Notes: a model not told the origin generated them from the sequence alone. A stretch of 64,000 nt of DNA from an uncultured Prevotellaceae bacterium (GCA_902767775.1 CACXIP010000011.1:1-64000); one strand, 5' to 3'. Numbered from the stretch's first letter, positions 42,012 through 51,537 are shown. Program-made: numbers and translations.

Positions 42012-44813
42012 ATGGATTTCGACCAACAACTATTCCTCAAGCATTTTCATAAGAATAAGAACCTGAATATCAGTTCGTCATCCTCCTTGAGGCGCAACGA
42101 ACAGATTTATTTTATGCTCTGCTTCGATGAGCAGGGTTTTGCATACGTTAAAGTGGTAGACAAGAAAGGTGAGGAGGTACAGACCGACTACCGATTGTAT
42201 ACCGATGCCTTGTTCAACGTGCTGCGCTCCATCGCCAAGGCACATGAGGAGCTGCGTGAGAAGATTGTGTGGGGCAAGGGCAATGAGCGCGTCTACCTGC
42301 ATGAGTGGCGCTGGGTGCTCTACGAACTGATGCGGTGCAGCAACCTTGTCGATGAGAAGATGCGTCCTCTGAAGGTGGCGGACACAACACTTCAGTTGAG
42401 GCTGCATATTACACTGGCCGACCAGGGTGAGTATTCCACCGCTGTCGATGTGTATGGAGACGGCATCATAGCCGAGAAATTCCAACTCCTCACCGACGAC
42501 TTCGTGCTTGCCGACGACACCATCTATCCCCTGAAGCCTATCGGCGACAACTTCGCATCGCTGCGCTATTTCGTCATCCGTTTCCCAGAAAACTGGACGG
42601 AGGCCTACCTCTCGGTTTTCTTCTCCTATATGGAGAATGTCGTGCCGGTGTTTGGCGATTACAAATTGGTGTACAGCGACCATCCTGTGGCTACCATCCC
42701 CACCATCATTTTTGAGAAGGTGGACGAGGACATGGCACTCTACATGAGGTTGGTACAGGGACTTGAAGGCTTTGAGCACGATTTCATGCAGCGCTTCGAC
42801 CTCGTCTATGTGGCAAGGCTCACCATGGAGCGGCAGATACTCCTACAGAGGATTGCCCACCGCGACATGGCACAGGACATCAAGCAGTTGCAAAGCAAAA
42901 TCTTCAAGTATGCCAAGGCAACCGACAAACGGGACATCTATCTTGAGGACGACCTCTTCATCATCCCAGAGGCGGTGGCGGGCGCATTCCTCCTCGGAGC
43001 ACTGCCTGAGATAGTGCGCGACTACCGCATCGTGGGGTCGGAGAGCCTGAAACGCTACAAGGTGAAGTCGGCACAGCCCAAACTGAACCTCAGAATAGGT
43101 TCGGGCATCGACTTCCTTGAGGGTTCTGCAACTGTCAATATCGAGAACGAGGAGTTCTCGCTGCGCAACTTCCTTGCGCAATACCGCAAGGACAAATACA
43201 TCACCTTGGCAGATGGCAACCGTGCCATTGTCGACGAGGGATTCATGCGCAGCCTTGAGAGGCTCTACCGTCATTCGGCGCAGAAGGACGGCACACTGCG
43301 TGTCAGTTTCTTCGACCTGCCTGAGGTGGAAGAACTCATGCAGCAGCGTATGGAGGGTGAGGCTTTCGAACACCACCGAGAGGTCTTCGACGGGTTCAAT
43401 CGCCTCAAGGACCAGAAAATGCGTTTCCCACAGGTGAAGGCACAGTTGCGCAACTATCAGCAGGAGGGTGTCAAGTGGATTAACTACCTCTATGAGAACA
43501 AACTGGGCGGTTGCTTGGCAGATGATATGGGACTGGGCAAGACACTGCAGACCATCGCCATGCTTGCCCGCATCTACCCTAAAGTGAAGAAACCCTCACT
43601 GATTGTCATGCCGCGCACCCTGTTGTTCAACTGGCAGGATGAGTTGGGCAAGTTTGCTCCCCAACTTTCCTATGCCGTTTATTATGGCGCCCAACGCGAC
43701 CTCAAGGAGGCGATGAAGAGCCAGCTTGTGCTCACCACCTACGCATTGGTGCGCAACGATATCGAGACATTCTGCAAGAAGAAGTTCCACTACATCATCC
43801 TCGATGAGAGCCAGAACATCAAGAATGTGGGGGCGCAGACCACCAAGGCGGTGGGGTTGCTTCAGGGAGAGCACCGACTCGCCCTCAGTGGCACACCGAT
43901 AGAGAACAATCTCACCGAACTCTACTCGCTCTTCCGATTCCTCAATCCCGCGATGTTCGGGTCGCTCGATGAGTTCAACCACGAATACACCTATCCCATC
44001 CAGCAGAATGGCGACAAGGAAACCATGAGTGCGCTGAGGAGGAAAATCTTCCCTTTCATCATGCGAAGGGTGAAACGTGACGTGCTAACTGAACTCCCCG
44101 ACCGCACGGAGCAGACACTTTACTGTGAGATGTCGGAGCAGCAGAAGCGCTTCTATGAGGAGCGCCGCCGCTACTATCATGAGATGGTGAAAAAGGAAAT
44201 CTCTGTCAACGGCATTGCCAAAAGTCAGATTGTGATGTTGCAAGCACTCAGCGAGTTGCGGCGCATCGCATCAGTGCCTGAGAGTCTCAGCGACGGACAG
44301 GTGCACTCGCCCAAAATCGAACAACTCATGGAGGGTATCAGCGAGGCTGTGGAGAACGGCCACAAGGTGGTGGTCTTCTTCAACTTCATCGCCGGCATCG
44401 AACTGGTGAGTGAGCGGCTGGAGCAGATGGGCATCGACTTCGCCACGATGACGGGTTCCACCCACGACCGCCGCAGTGTGGTGTCGCGTTTCGTCAACGA
44501 CGCGCAGTGTATGGTGATGCTGATGACGGTGAAGACAGGTGGTGTGGGCATCAATCTCACCGTGGCCGACACCGTCTTCATCTTCGAGCCGTGGTGGAAC
44601 AGGGCTGCCGAGGAGCAGGCCATCAACCGCCTCCATCGCATAGGGCAGAAAAAGAATGTCATGAGCTACTCCATGATTATGCGTGATACCATCGAGGAGA
44701 AGATACGCCTCCTGCAAGAGAAGAAGGCCGAGCTTTTTGATGGTCTGATAGGCAGCGACACCACCTCGTCGAAGCAACTCTCCGAGGAGGACATTGAGTT
44801 TATCCTTGGATGA
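42012..44813 (+). CDS. SNF2-family helicase / DNA translocase
   Basis: 933 residues. ATP-dependent double-stranded DNA translocase of the SNF2 type. The first 480 residues are family-specific with no known domain that I recognise. The core follows: Walker A in LADDMGLGKTLQTIAML (about 501-517), motif II as DESQ (near 598, where most have DEAH), LSGTPIENNLTELYSLFRFL (motif III), and the C-terminal RecA domain with LMTVKTGGVGINLTVADTVF and NRLHRIGQKKNV (near 868). The role could be nucleoprotein remodelling, repair or transcription. Followed after 77 bases by a 608-residue gene on the same strand. Confidence 0.92.
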   Translation: MDFDQQLFLKHFHKNKNLNISSSSSLRRNEQIYFMLCFDEQGFAYVKVVDKKGEEVQTDYRLYTDALFNVLRSIAKAHEELREKIVWGKGNERVYLHEWRWVLYELMRCSNLVDEKMRPLKVADTTLQLRLHITLADQGEYSTAVDVYGDGIIAEKFQLLTDDFVLADDTIYPLKPIGDNFASLRYFVIRFPENWTEAYLSVFFSYMENVVPVFGDYKLVYSDHPVATIPTIIFEKVDEDMALYMRLVQGLEGFEHDFMQRFDLVYVARLTMERQILLQRIAHRDMAQDIKQLQSKIFKYAKATDKRDIYLEDDLFIIPEAVAGAFLLGALPEIVRDYRIVGSESLKRYKVKSAQPKLNLRIGSGIDFLEGSATVNIENEEFSLRNFLAQYRKDKYITLADGNRAIVDEGFMRSLERLYRHSAQKDGTLRVSFFDLPEVEELMQQRMEGEAFEHHREVFDGFNRLKDQKMRFPQVKAQLRNYQQEGVKWINYLYENKLGGCLADDMGLGKTLQTIAMLARIYPKVKKPSLIVMPRTLLFNWQDELGKFAPQLSYAVYYGAQRDLKEAMKSQLVLTTYALVRNDIETFCKKKFHYIILDESQNIKNVGAQTTKAVGLLQGEHRLALSGTPIENNLTELYSLFRFLNPAMFGSLDEFNHEYTYPIQQNGDKETMSALRRKIFPFIMRRVKRDVLTELPDRTEQTLYCEMSEQQKRFYEERRRYYHEMVKKEISVNGIAKSQIVMLQALSELRRIASVPESLSDGQVHSPKIEQLMEGISEAVENGHKVVVFFNFIAGIELVSERLEQMGIDFATMTGSTHDRRSVVSRFVNDAQCMVMLMTVKTGGVGINLTVADTVFIFEPWWNRAAEEQAINRLHRIGQKKNVMSYSMIMRDTIEEKIRLLQEKKAELFDGLIGSDTTSSKQLSEEDIEFILG

Positions 44814-44854
44814 TTGAAGATTGATTTTTATTATTTCATCCCGTGTCTTTTTGC

Positions 44855-44871
44855 TGCAACTGTTGCAGCCC
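44855..44871 (+). other. Small perfect hairpin between SNF2 gene and partner
   Basis: GCTGCAACTGTTGCAGC (an inverted repeat) lies in the 77-base gap, with no T run after it. It is not a good terminator, so read-through into the next gene is expected. Confidence 0.45.
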
Positions 44872-44890
44872 TAACAATGAATAGTTAACT

Positions 44891-46717
44891 ATGAACTCAG
44901 AACTAAAACTATATCTCCCTGAGCCCAAGCGGTTCCGCGAACTGTCGGATTATGTCGGGAAGAAATTCAGCAAGGTAGACCTCCAAGAATGGGCATCACC
45001 CATGCTGCAGTCGATGAGGGATATGCAGGTGGTGATGTATGACCATGAGGGGTACATGATCAGTTGCTATTTCATGCGGGATTTGTTGGGCACGACTTTC
45101 CCCAAGAAGCCGCTCCTGCAGAACTTCACCGCCTTGATGGTGGGAGACAAGCGCAACTTCTCCTTTGTCGTTGAGCATATGAAGGAAGAGGAGAAGAAGG
45201 CTTATACGATGCTGCTCCGCTCACAGTATTGCAAGTTGGAAGATATTCGGATGGTGCTGGGCATGCCGGAGAGAAACGAGGGCTATCGATATGTCTACGG
45301 CATACAAACTGTAAAAATCAATCTCTTATTTGTGGAATACGTCCTTGCGGGTTACGACGCAAGGATGAACTCGCTGTTCTATGTCTCTTTGCAGGATGAG
45401 TTTCGGGAGATTATGTATGATACCCTCCTGCCAGGAGAGCGTGACATGATTACAACCGAGGAACTGCCGGATGATTTGCAAGAGGGGTGCTTTGAGCGTT
45501 CCACCCTCATGCTCATGCCCGTCGTGGAGGCACTGATGGAACAAGAAGTGCTGAAGAAAGGCGCAAACAAGTTCACCGTGCCTTCGGTAAGGAAGGGATG
45601 CCGCCAGCTGGGTGCCGAGGAATTTTTCACCGGTCTGGGAGTACCTAAGTCGATGACGGATATGCGTGGTTCCATCATGCTGCAGACGATGGGAAATGTA
45701 TACCATCTTATCGTCAAAGGGAAGAAACCAGCCACTCCGGAGGATATGCTCAAGGCAATGTATTATCAACTCTCCTATCATGTGAGCGACTTGTATCCCA
45801 TCCTCTTCGACCACTTGTCGGGATTGGGACCGTCATATTATAGTGACCTTATGGGCAACGACATCCTGAAAACCCTCCATCAAGCCTTTCCAGAGATGAG
45901 GGTGGGGGAGTGGATAGAGTTCAACTCCATCATCCGCCGCTATTTCCTGAGTACGGCACGGTGTGCCAAACTCGAATTGCTTCGTCCATACATTTTCAGG
46001 CGTCCAAACGTGTCCAATAAATTTCATGATGAAGTGCGGCAAGTGAGCCTCGACCAGGCACCTAAGGAATTGGGCCTTCCTTTCATCAAGGGCCTCTTCT
46101 TCTGCATGGCGGCATGGGGATGGTTCGACATCGGATGCCGTGAGTATGATGACGACGACATCAGTCCGTACGACTCCTTGGAGATGGTGAGGCTGACGCC
46201 GCTTGGCGCATACGTGTTGGGTGTGACCGAAAAATATGAGGTGCCGCTCGCTTCAGACGACAAGGTGTATTTCGAACTCGACCCGCAACGTCTCATCATC
46301 CGCTCTTTGTCTGACAGCAATCCATACGAGGGATTGCTTGCCGACACATGTGTCCCCATAGGCAACAGACGGTATAAGATGAATGCAGAGACATTCCTCG
46401 CCCGATGCACCGACAAGAGCGACGTGGAGGGGAAAATCGAGTTCTTCAAACGCTATATCAGTGGCGACCTCACCCCAGTGTGGACCGATTTCTTCGGTAG
46501 TCTGCTCAAGCGCTGCAATCCACTCACCAGTGTGGCACAGGATGAGTACGTCGTCTATCGCATCTCGCCCGACAACAAACCGCTCATCCATCTTCTCGCC
46601 AACGACCCTGTGCTGCGCTCACTCGTCATCAGGGCAGAGCAGTTTCTCATCCTTGTAGAAACCGCCAACAAGTCAAAATTCGACCGCCGTCTGAAAAGCC
46701 TCGGATATCTGCTGTAA
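44891..46717 (+). CDS. Unknown protein paired with SNF2 helicase; C-terminus XPB/Ssl2-N-like
   Basis: 608 residues, soluble, no signal. I do not recognise a named family over its full length. The C-terminal 150 residues read like the XPB/Ssl2-N-type helicase-associated region: LTPLGAYVLG (winged-helix end), then FELDPQRLIIRSLSD, NAETFLARCTDKSDVEGKIE, FKRYISGDLTP and DPVLRSLVIRAEQFLILVET...LKSLGYLL. The last matches the pattern 'dP.l..li..r....lvv....l...L...Gy'. The middle holds two helical hydrophobic runs that could be interfaces. The gene follows the SNF2 gene on the same strand, so an accessory role to that helicase is the simplest inference. This is likeness by eye only. Confidence 0.65.
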   Translation: MNSELKLYLPEPKRFRELSDYVGKKFSKVDLQEWASPMLQSMRDMQVVMYDHEGYMISCYFMRDLLGTTFPKKPLLQNFTALMVGDKRNFSFVVEHMKEEEKKAYTMLLRSQYCKLEDIRMVLGMPERNEGYRYVYGIQTVKINLLFVEYVLAGYDARMNSLFYVSLQDEFREIMYDTLLPGERDMITTEELPDDLQEGCFERSTLMLMPVVEALMEQEVLKKGANKFTVPSVRKGCRQLGAEEFFTGLGVPKSMTDMRGSIMLQTMGNVYHLIVKGKKPATPEDMLKAMYYQLSYHVSDLYPILFDHLSGLGPSYYSDLMGNDILKTLHQAFPEMRVGEWIEFNSIIRRYFLSTARCAKLELLRPYIFRRPNVSNKFHDEVRQVSLDQAPKELGLPFIKGLFFCMAAWGWFDIGCREYDDDDISPYDSLEMVRLTPLGAYVLGVTEKYEVPLASDDKVYFELDPQRLIIRSLSDSNPYEGLLADTCVPIGNRRYKMNAETFLARCTDKSDVEGKIEFFKRYISGDLTPVWTDFFGSLLKRCNPLTSVAQDEYVVYRISPDNKPLIHLLANDPVLRSLVIRAEQFLILVETANKSKFDRRLKSLGYLL

Positions 46718-46732
46718 GGTTCAACTTTCAAA

Positions 46733-46753
46733 TAGTTAAGTAGTTAAAGAAGT
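46733..46753 (+). repeat. AGTTAAGTAGTTAAAGAAG repeat, left arm
   Basis: Pairs with the inverted copy at 46851-46869. Part of the same repeat family as 6668-6705. Confidence 0.6.
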
Positions 46754-46831
46754 TATCGCTTCGCTGTGTAGTTAGGCCATTACTCCTGATTGACTGGAGG
46801 TCATTTCAAACAAGGATAAATATTTACAAAC

Positions 46832-46869
46832 GAATCATATGGCTTAACTACTTAACTTCTTTAACTACT
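46832..46869 (-). repeat. 38-bp dispersed repeat, copy B
   Basis: The inverse complement of 6668-6705 with two differences (GTTAAG for GGTAAG, GCCAT for GTCAT). With the arm at 46733 it can form a large hairpin in the 46718-46996 gap, which otherwise holds only the next promoter. Confidence 0.75.
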
Positions 46870-46928
46870 TAACTTCTTCAACCACTTTCTACTAACGAAA
46901 TTTGGAAAAATAAATTTGTGATTTTTAT

Positions 46929-46958
46929 TTTGCTTTCCACATAATTTCATTATCTTTG
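46929..46958 (+). promoter_or_regulatory. Promoter of the nucleoside permease operon
   Basis: TTTG, 18 bases, TATCTTTG (46951-46958), 39 bases before the ATG. The -33 surroundings (TTATTTTGCTTTCC) are nearly the same as at the antiporter promoter (16070). Confidence 0.8.
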
Positions 46959-46996
46959 CCCATATTTTACTGGATAAATCTTAAACCTATAAAAGT

Positions 46997-48328
46997 ATGA
47001 ATCTGAAAGTACGTTTAGCATTGATGAACTTCTTGGAGTTCGCCGTATGGGGTGCATACCTCACATGTATGGGCAATTACCTTGGAAAGGCAGGACTTGG
47101 TGAGCACATCGCATGGTTCTATGCCATCCAGGGCATCGTGTCAATCTTTATGCCGACGCTCATGGGCATTGTTGCTGACAAGTATATCCAGCCGCAGCGC
47201 TTGTTGGGCATCTGCCACCTCTTGGCTGGTGCCTTCATGCTCGGTTGCTGGTGGATGGGCATGAACAATCCCACACCCGACAAGGCAGCGTTTATCACAC
47301 TCTACACCCTGAGTGTAGCCTTCTACATGCCTACCATTGCGCTCGCCAATACGACGGCATTCTCCATCCTGACCCGCAACGGTATGGACACTGTCAAGGA
47401 CTTCCCGCCCATCCGTGTGTTGGGCACCGTGGGCTTTATCGCCACCATGTGGTTTGTCAACTGCGCCGTATGGGACGGCGGCTCATTCATGTTCACCTTG
47501 GGTGAGAATGCGCATAAGTTCCAGTACACTTACATGCAGTTCTTTGTATCCGGCCTGCTCAGTTTTGTGCTCTTCGCCTATTGCTTCACCCTGCCCGCTT
47601 GTCCGTTGGTCAAGAATGAGGGAAAGAAGTCGCTGGCAGAGTCTTTTGGCCTGAACGCCTTCAAACTGTTCAAGACCAAGAGGATGGCTTTGTTCTTCAT
47701 CTTCTCAGCCTTGTTGGGCATGTGTCTCCAGGTGACCAATGGCTATGCCGGTCCGTTCATCACCAGTTTCAAGGGCAGCGTGGATGCCGCAATCGCCAAT
47801 TCCTTCGCCGCCAACAACGCCACCTTGCTCACCTCCATTTCACAGATCAGTGAGGCGCTGTGTATCCTGATGATTCCGTTCTTCCTCAAACGTTACGGCA
47901 TCAAGGTGGTGATGCTCATGTCGATGTTCGCATGGGTGTTCCGCTTCGGCTTCTTCGGATTGGGCAATCCTGCCATGCCGGGTGTGCTGCTCTTCATCCT
48001 CTCCTGCATCGTCTATGGTGTCGCCTTCGACTTCTTCAATGTGTCGGGTGGTATCTTTGTCGACCAGGAATGCGAGCCGAGCATCAAGGCATCGGCACAG
48101 GGACTGTTTATGATGATGACCAACGGCGTGGGTGCCACGGTCGGTACATTGGCAGCCGGTGCCATCATCAACTCCTACTGCACATGGCAGGACGTGGTAG
48201 TGAATGGCGTCACCCAAAGTTTCCTCCTCGGCAATTGGCAGACCTGCTGGTTCATCTTCGCCATTTTCGCCCTTGTGGTGGGTGTGGCATTTGCCTTGGT
48301 CTTTGACCCGAAGAAGAAGGAGAACTAA
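46997..48328 (+). CDS. Nucleoside:H+ symporter, MFS type (NupG-like)
   Basis: 443 residues, twelve membrane spans. N-terminal LALMNFLEFAVWGAYLTCMGNYL and the central helix order (GIVADKYIQPQRLLGICHLL; LTRNGMDTVKDFPPIRVLGTVG) match the nucleoside permease NupG/XapB group as seen in Bacteroidales. It would import nucleosides with protons. The stop codon shares one base with the start of the next gene (TAATG), so the three genes 46997-49610 form one unit. Confidence 0.85.
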   Translation: MNLKVRLALMNFLEFAVWGAYLTCMGNYLGKAGLGEHIAWFYAIQGIVSIFMPTLMGIVADKYIQPQRLLGICHLLAGAFMLGCWWMGMNNPTPDKAAFITLYTLSVAFYMPTIALANTTAFSILTRNGMDTVKDFPPIRVLGTVGFIATMWFVNCAVWDGGSFMFTLGENAHKFQYTYMQFFVSGLLSFVLFAYCFTLPACPLVKNEGKKSLAESFGLNAFKLFKTKRMALFFIFSALLGMCLQVTNGYAGPFITSFKGSVDAAIANSFAANNATLLTSISQISEALCILMIPFFLKRYGIKVVMLMSMFAWVFRFGFFGLGNPAMPGVLLFILSCIVYGVAFDFFNVSGGIFVDQECEPSIKASAQGLFMMMTNGVGATVGTLAAGAIINSYCTWQDVVVNGVTQSFLLGNWQTCWFIFAIFALVVGVAFALVFDPKKKEN

Positions 48329-48885
48329 TGGGATTGGTCAGACTGTATTTCAAGGGGGTGTCGGAGATTGTCGCTTCAGATGACGTGGGGCTGCTGACGC
48401 TTTGCGATGAGGCGCAGACACGTCAACTCTCCGTCATCTGCGATGCCAACACCGTCTATCAGTTCGGCCTGCGCATGAAACAGGCAGAGGTGGTGCCGAA
48501 ACTGGCGCCAGAGGTGCTGTGGCAGGTCATCTCACGCAATCTTGACACCCGCTTCCAAATCATCATCAACGACCTGGACGACGGACAGTACAAGACCCTT
48601 CTATACATGCCCGACATCCTGCAGGCCATTCCTGTCCGTGCCAGCGACGGGGTGCTCATCGCCTATGTCTCCAACATACCCATCTATATCGAGGAGCAGT
48701 TGCTACTGCGCCAAGGTATCCCCTACAGTGACTCCGACACGGGCATCTCTGTTCCCGTCAACGTCATCAGCAACGACATGCTCCAGAAAGCGCTTGACAG
48801 GGCAGTGGCGGAGGAGGACTACGAGAAGGCATCGCAGATACGCGACGAGTTGCTGAGGAGAGGCGGCAAGGATTTGAAACCATGA
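48328..48885 (+). CDS. Bifunctional nuclease-domain protein with UVR motif
   Basis: 185 residues. The BFN (DUF151) fold covers the first 140 residues (LYFKGVSEIVASDDVGLLTL, RQLSVICDANTVYQFGLRM, FQIIINDLDDGQYKTLLYM). A UvrB/UvrC motif (QKALDRAVAEEDYEKASQIRDEL) ends the protein. Such proteins have DNase and RNase activity in a few studied cases. Translationally coupled to the permease before and to rsmE after (ATGA overlap). Confidence 0.88.
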   Translation: MGLVRLYFKGVSEIVASDDVGLLTLCDEAQTRQLSVICDANTVYQFGLRMKQAEVVPKLAPEVLWQVISRNLDTRFQIIINDLDDGQYKTLLYMPDILQAIPVRASDGVLIAYVSNIPIYIEEQLLLRQGIPYSDSDTGISVPVNVISNDMLQKALDRAVAEEDYEKASQIRDELLRRGGKDLKP

Positions 48886-49610
48886 AGGAGGCACGCTATT
48901 TCTATGTGCCTGGTGCATCCACGGCAGGACAGTTGCCCGACGACGAGGCGACGCATGCCATCCGTGTGCTGCGTCTCCGTGAGGGCGATGAGATTTTCCT
49001 CATCGATGGAGTGGGCAATTTCCACCGAGCCGAGGTGACGCTTGTCTCTTCCAAGCATTGCGCCTATCAGGTGTTGGAAACTATTCCGCAGACGTCCGTA
49101 TGGCGTGGGCACATCCATCTTGCGATGGCTCCCACCAAGATGATGGACCGTGTGGAGTGGATGGCAGAGAAGGCGACAGAGATTGGGTTTGACGAACTTT
49201 CGTTCCTCGACTGCCGTTTCTCGGAGCGCCGCGTGGTGAAGACCGACCGAGTGGAGCGCATCGTAGTGGCAGCCGTCAAGCAGAGCCGCAAGGCATGGAT
49301 GCCAGTGGTGAACGAGATGATGCCCTTTGAACGATTTGTCAGGACTCCCCGCGAGGGTGTGAAGTTCATCGCCCACTGCTATGAGGAGATAGAGCGCAAC
49401 GACCTCTTCAATTCCCTTATGGCAATGGAGGACGATAACCCGCAGGTGACCATCCTCGTGGGACCAGAGGGCGATTTCTCTGTCGGCGAGGTGCGCCTGG
49501 CGATGGACAACGGCTATGTGCCGGTATCGCTGGGTGAGTGCCGCCTGCGAACGGAGACGGCAGCCCTCTCTGCGGTGATGATGGCGCAACTGACTTTGAG
49601 AAAACAATAA
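48882..49610 (+). CDS. rsmE: 16S rRNA (uracil1498-N3)-methyltransferase
   Basis: 242 residues. Methylates U1498 of 16S rRNA with S-adenosylmethionine. The C-terminal SPOUT knot is clear: ILVGPEGDFSVGEVRLAMDNG and VSLGECRLRTETAALSAVMM. The N-terminal PUA-like part starts MKEARYFYVP and contains ATHAIRVLRLREGDEIFLID. Overlaps the nuclease gene by four bases. Confidence 0.94.
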   Translation: MKEARYFYVPGASTAGQLPDDEATHAIRVLRLREGDEIFLIDGVGNFHRAEVTLVSSKHCAYQVLETIPQTSVWRGHIHLAMAPTKMMDRVEWMAEKATEIGFDELSFLDCRFSERRVVKTDRVERIVVAAVKQSRKAWMPVVNEMMPFERFVRTPREGVKFIAHCYEEIERNDLFNSLMAMEDDNPQVTILVGPEGDFSVGEVRLAMDNGYVPVSLGECRLRTETAALSAVMMAQLTLRKQ

Positions 49611-49623
49611 CTCAATTGTAGAA

Positions 49624-49661
49624 TTTAGGAGTTTAGGAGTTTAGGAGATTAGGAGTTTAGA
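49624..49661 (+). repeat. 8-bp array (TTTAGGAG)
   Basis: Four to five units ending GGAGTTTAGAC, directly after rsmE. Same unit and ending as 28518-28568. Confidence 0.75.
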
Positions 49662-49755
49662 CATTAGCCTTCTTTATCATACCTACCGTAGGTTTTACTT
49701 CTTAACTCTTCTCGATACTTCAATTATTTGATTTTGAACGGACAAATTTGAACTG

Positions 49756-50370
49756 ATGACATCCGACAGCACCAAATACTCATTTCTGCTTCTCTCGCTC
49801 TTTGTGTGTCTGCTCTTCAGTTGTGCAGACAACACCAAAACAGCGGCTCCCGATGAGGAGGAACTGCGTAGCGAAATCAGCCGCCTCCCGATGCTCTACA
49901 CCGTAGAAGCGGAGGTGGAGGTGCTGGTGGAGGGCCATGGGCAGAACGGCACTGCGGAATGGAAATCGTTCTTCGGTTCTCGAGACATCATCGTACCAGT
50001 GAAGGCTTATCTCAAGGCAGGTATTGACCTGTCGAAAATCGAGGATGTCGAGGTGAAGGGAGATAAGGTGTACGTGCTGTTGCCCGACCCTGTGATAGAG
50101 ATAGAAAGCACTGAAATCCCATGGGAGAAGGTAGTGGCGAGTGTCTCGGGACTGCGCGACAAGTTCACCAACCGTGAGAAGGAATTCCTCACGCGTAAGG
50201 GGAGAATAAAAATACTGGAGGATATGGGCAACCTCGACCTCATCGTGCCAGCGCAGGAACATGCTGAACAGATAGTGGCCAACCTCATCCTCAGCATGGG
50301 CTATACGCCGGTGTTCAGGGCACGCCCTATCTATGATGAGCGCGAACTTATCCGTTTTGTCAAAGAATAG
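49756..50370 (+). CDS. DUF4230 lipoprotein (pair 1)
   Basis: 204 residues. Lipoprotein signal YSFLLLSLFVCLLFSC. The mature part has a DUF4230 pattern: MLYTVEAEVEVLV, IIVPVKAYLKAGIDLSKIED, VYVLLPDPVIEIESTEIPW and a C-terminal helix EHAEQIVANLILSMGYTPV. It is a paralogue of the lipoprotein at 56865-57539 (shared LPDP-V-EI). It lies 9 bases before a TM-anchored DUF4230 gene, and the same arrangement exists in the second pair. DUF4230 has no assigned function; the fold suggests an envelope protein. Confidence 0.82.
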   Translation: MTSDSTKYSFLLLSLFVCLLFSCADNTKTAAPDEEELRSEISRLPMLYTVEAEVEVLVEGHGQNGTAEWKSFFGSRDIIVPVKAYLKAGIDLSKIEDVEVKGDKVYVLLPDPVIEIESTEIPWEKVVASVSGLRDKFTNREKEFLTRKGRIKILEDMGNLDLIVPAQEHAEQIVANLILSMGYTPVFRARPIYDERELIRFVKE

Positions 50371-50379
50371 GAGGTGGCA

Positions 50380-51399
50380 ATGGATGACATGAACAAACTG
50401 ATGAAATTGCTCCTCTCCGCTGTCACCCTTGCTGTGATAGTGGGATTGGTGCTCTTGTTTGTGAGACTGACAAGGCCGTCCGAACCCTTGGACTACAGTG
50501 TCGGTCCCATCACTGTGCTCGACATCGCCAAGACGGAGAAACTGAAGGTACTCACCATTCACAAGGAGGTGTTGGCCCATCAGCATCGCTATTCTTCGAG
50601 TTTGCTCAGCAACAAGGAGGAACGCATCTATATCATCTATCCCGCCACCCTGCATTTCGGCTTTGACCTGACACGATGTGACAGCAACAGCATCCGCACG
50701 CATGGCGACACGGCAACAGTCATCCTGCCGCCAGTGCAGATTCTCAACAAGGAGGGGCATTCCGTCGATGAGGCGAGCAAGCGTACCGCCATCGAGGAAG
50801 GGGAGTGGTCGGCGGTGGAACTGACCACGTTGCGCAACCGGGCTGAGGCACTTATGCGCCGACAATGCGAGTATGACGATTGCTATAAAAAGGCTGAGAA
50901 AGCAGGGATTTCTGCCGTCCGTGCGATGATGGCTTCCTTGGGATTCAGACATGTCGATGTGAAGGTGAGGAAACGCGCCAGTTACGGACTTTGCCTCATC
51001 GACAAGAGTTTTCGCAACAACCACAGTTTCACTTTTTGCAGGAAAGACGGCAAGTCTTACCTCTCCTTTCAGAAAGGAAGTCAGGAGTCAAGGCTCTATT
51101 ATACGCCAGGCAGCATTGCCTTGCAGGAACTTCTTGCCATGGGCGATTATTTCATGATGTTCTTTGATCAAGTACCCCGCCATGCGGTTGTAGTCAAGAA
51201 GGACAAACAGGTGGTGCTGGCATTCCTCAACCCGACAGTCACGAACGGCAGCAAGGAGGCGGACCAGATACGTGCCAGGGCTGCCCGCTTCAATATGGCT
51301 CCGCTCCGCCATGCCATCACCGATCTCGTCTTTTTGGGAAAGGTCGGCCTCACCGTCATGGAGACAGACAAGAATGGCAAGGAGATTTGTAGATATTGA
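50380..51399 (+). CDS. Membrane-anchored DUF4230 protein with extra C-terminal domain (pair 1)
   Basis: 339 residues from ATG 50380. This start is chosen because AGGAGG lies 4 bases ahead; a GTG two codons earlier overlaps that site. One membrane helix (LLLSAVTLAVIVGLVLLFV) near the N-terminus, then the DUF4230 region (TLHFGFDLTRC, VILPPVQILNKEG, MMASLGFRHVDVKV). From about residue 200 on there are 140 residues not present in its paralogue at 56250. They begin YGLCLIDKSFRNNHSF, have a Lys-rich, beta-rich build (FCRKDGKSYLSFQKGSQES) and end in DLVFLGKVGLTVMETDKNGK. No family is recognised for this part. Confidence 0.8.
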   Translation: MDDMNKLMKLLLSAVTLAVIVGLVLLFVRLTRPSEPLDYSVGPITVLDIAKTEKLKVLTIHKEVLAHQHRYSSSLLSNKEERIYIIYPATLHFGFDLTRCDSNSIRTHGDTATVILPPVQILNKEGHSVDEASKRTAIEEGEWSAVELTTLRNRAEALMRRQCEYDDCYKKAEKAGISAVRAMMASLGFRHVDVKVRKRASYGLCLIDKSFRNNHSFTFCRKDGKSYLSFQKGSQESRLYYTPGSIALQELLAMGDYFMMFFDQVPRHAVVVKKDKQVVLAFLNPTVTNGSKEADQIRARAARFNMAPLRHAITDLVFLGKVGLTVMETDKNGKEICRY

Positions 51400-51410
51400 G
51401 ATTTTTTGCA

Positions 51411-51475
51411 CTTGTCGGACCAGTCGGACCAGTCGGACTTGTCGGACCAGTCGGACGAGTCTGACATGTCCGACT
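51411..51475 (+). repeat. 9-bp tandem array (CAGTCGGAC)
   Basis: About seven units after the DUF4230 gene. The unit is the complement of that at 18851 and 27124. The last units change orientation (GTCGGAC...GTCCGAC), which could form a hairpin. The rest of the 51400-51579 gap has only a promoter-like box. Confidence 0.85.
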
Positions 51476-51537
51476 TTATAAAAGTGGGTTTGTATATGTT
51501 TTTCACTACTTTTAGGTGCTCTTTAAGAAATAATGAT

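Noticed and set aside
49780-51024. A 414-codon open frame on the minus strand opposite the DUF4230 pair
   Set aside because: The plus-strand genes have signal peptide, membrane helix, ribosome-binding site and paralogues; the minus frame has none.
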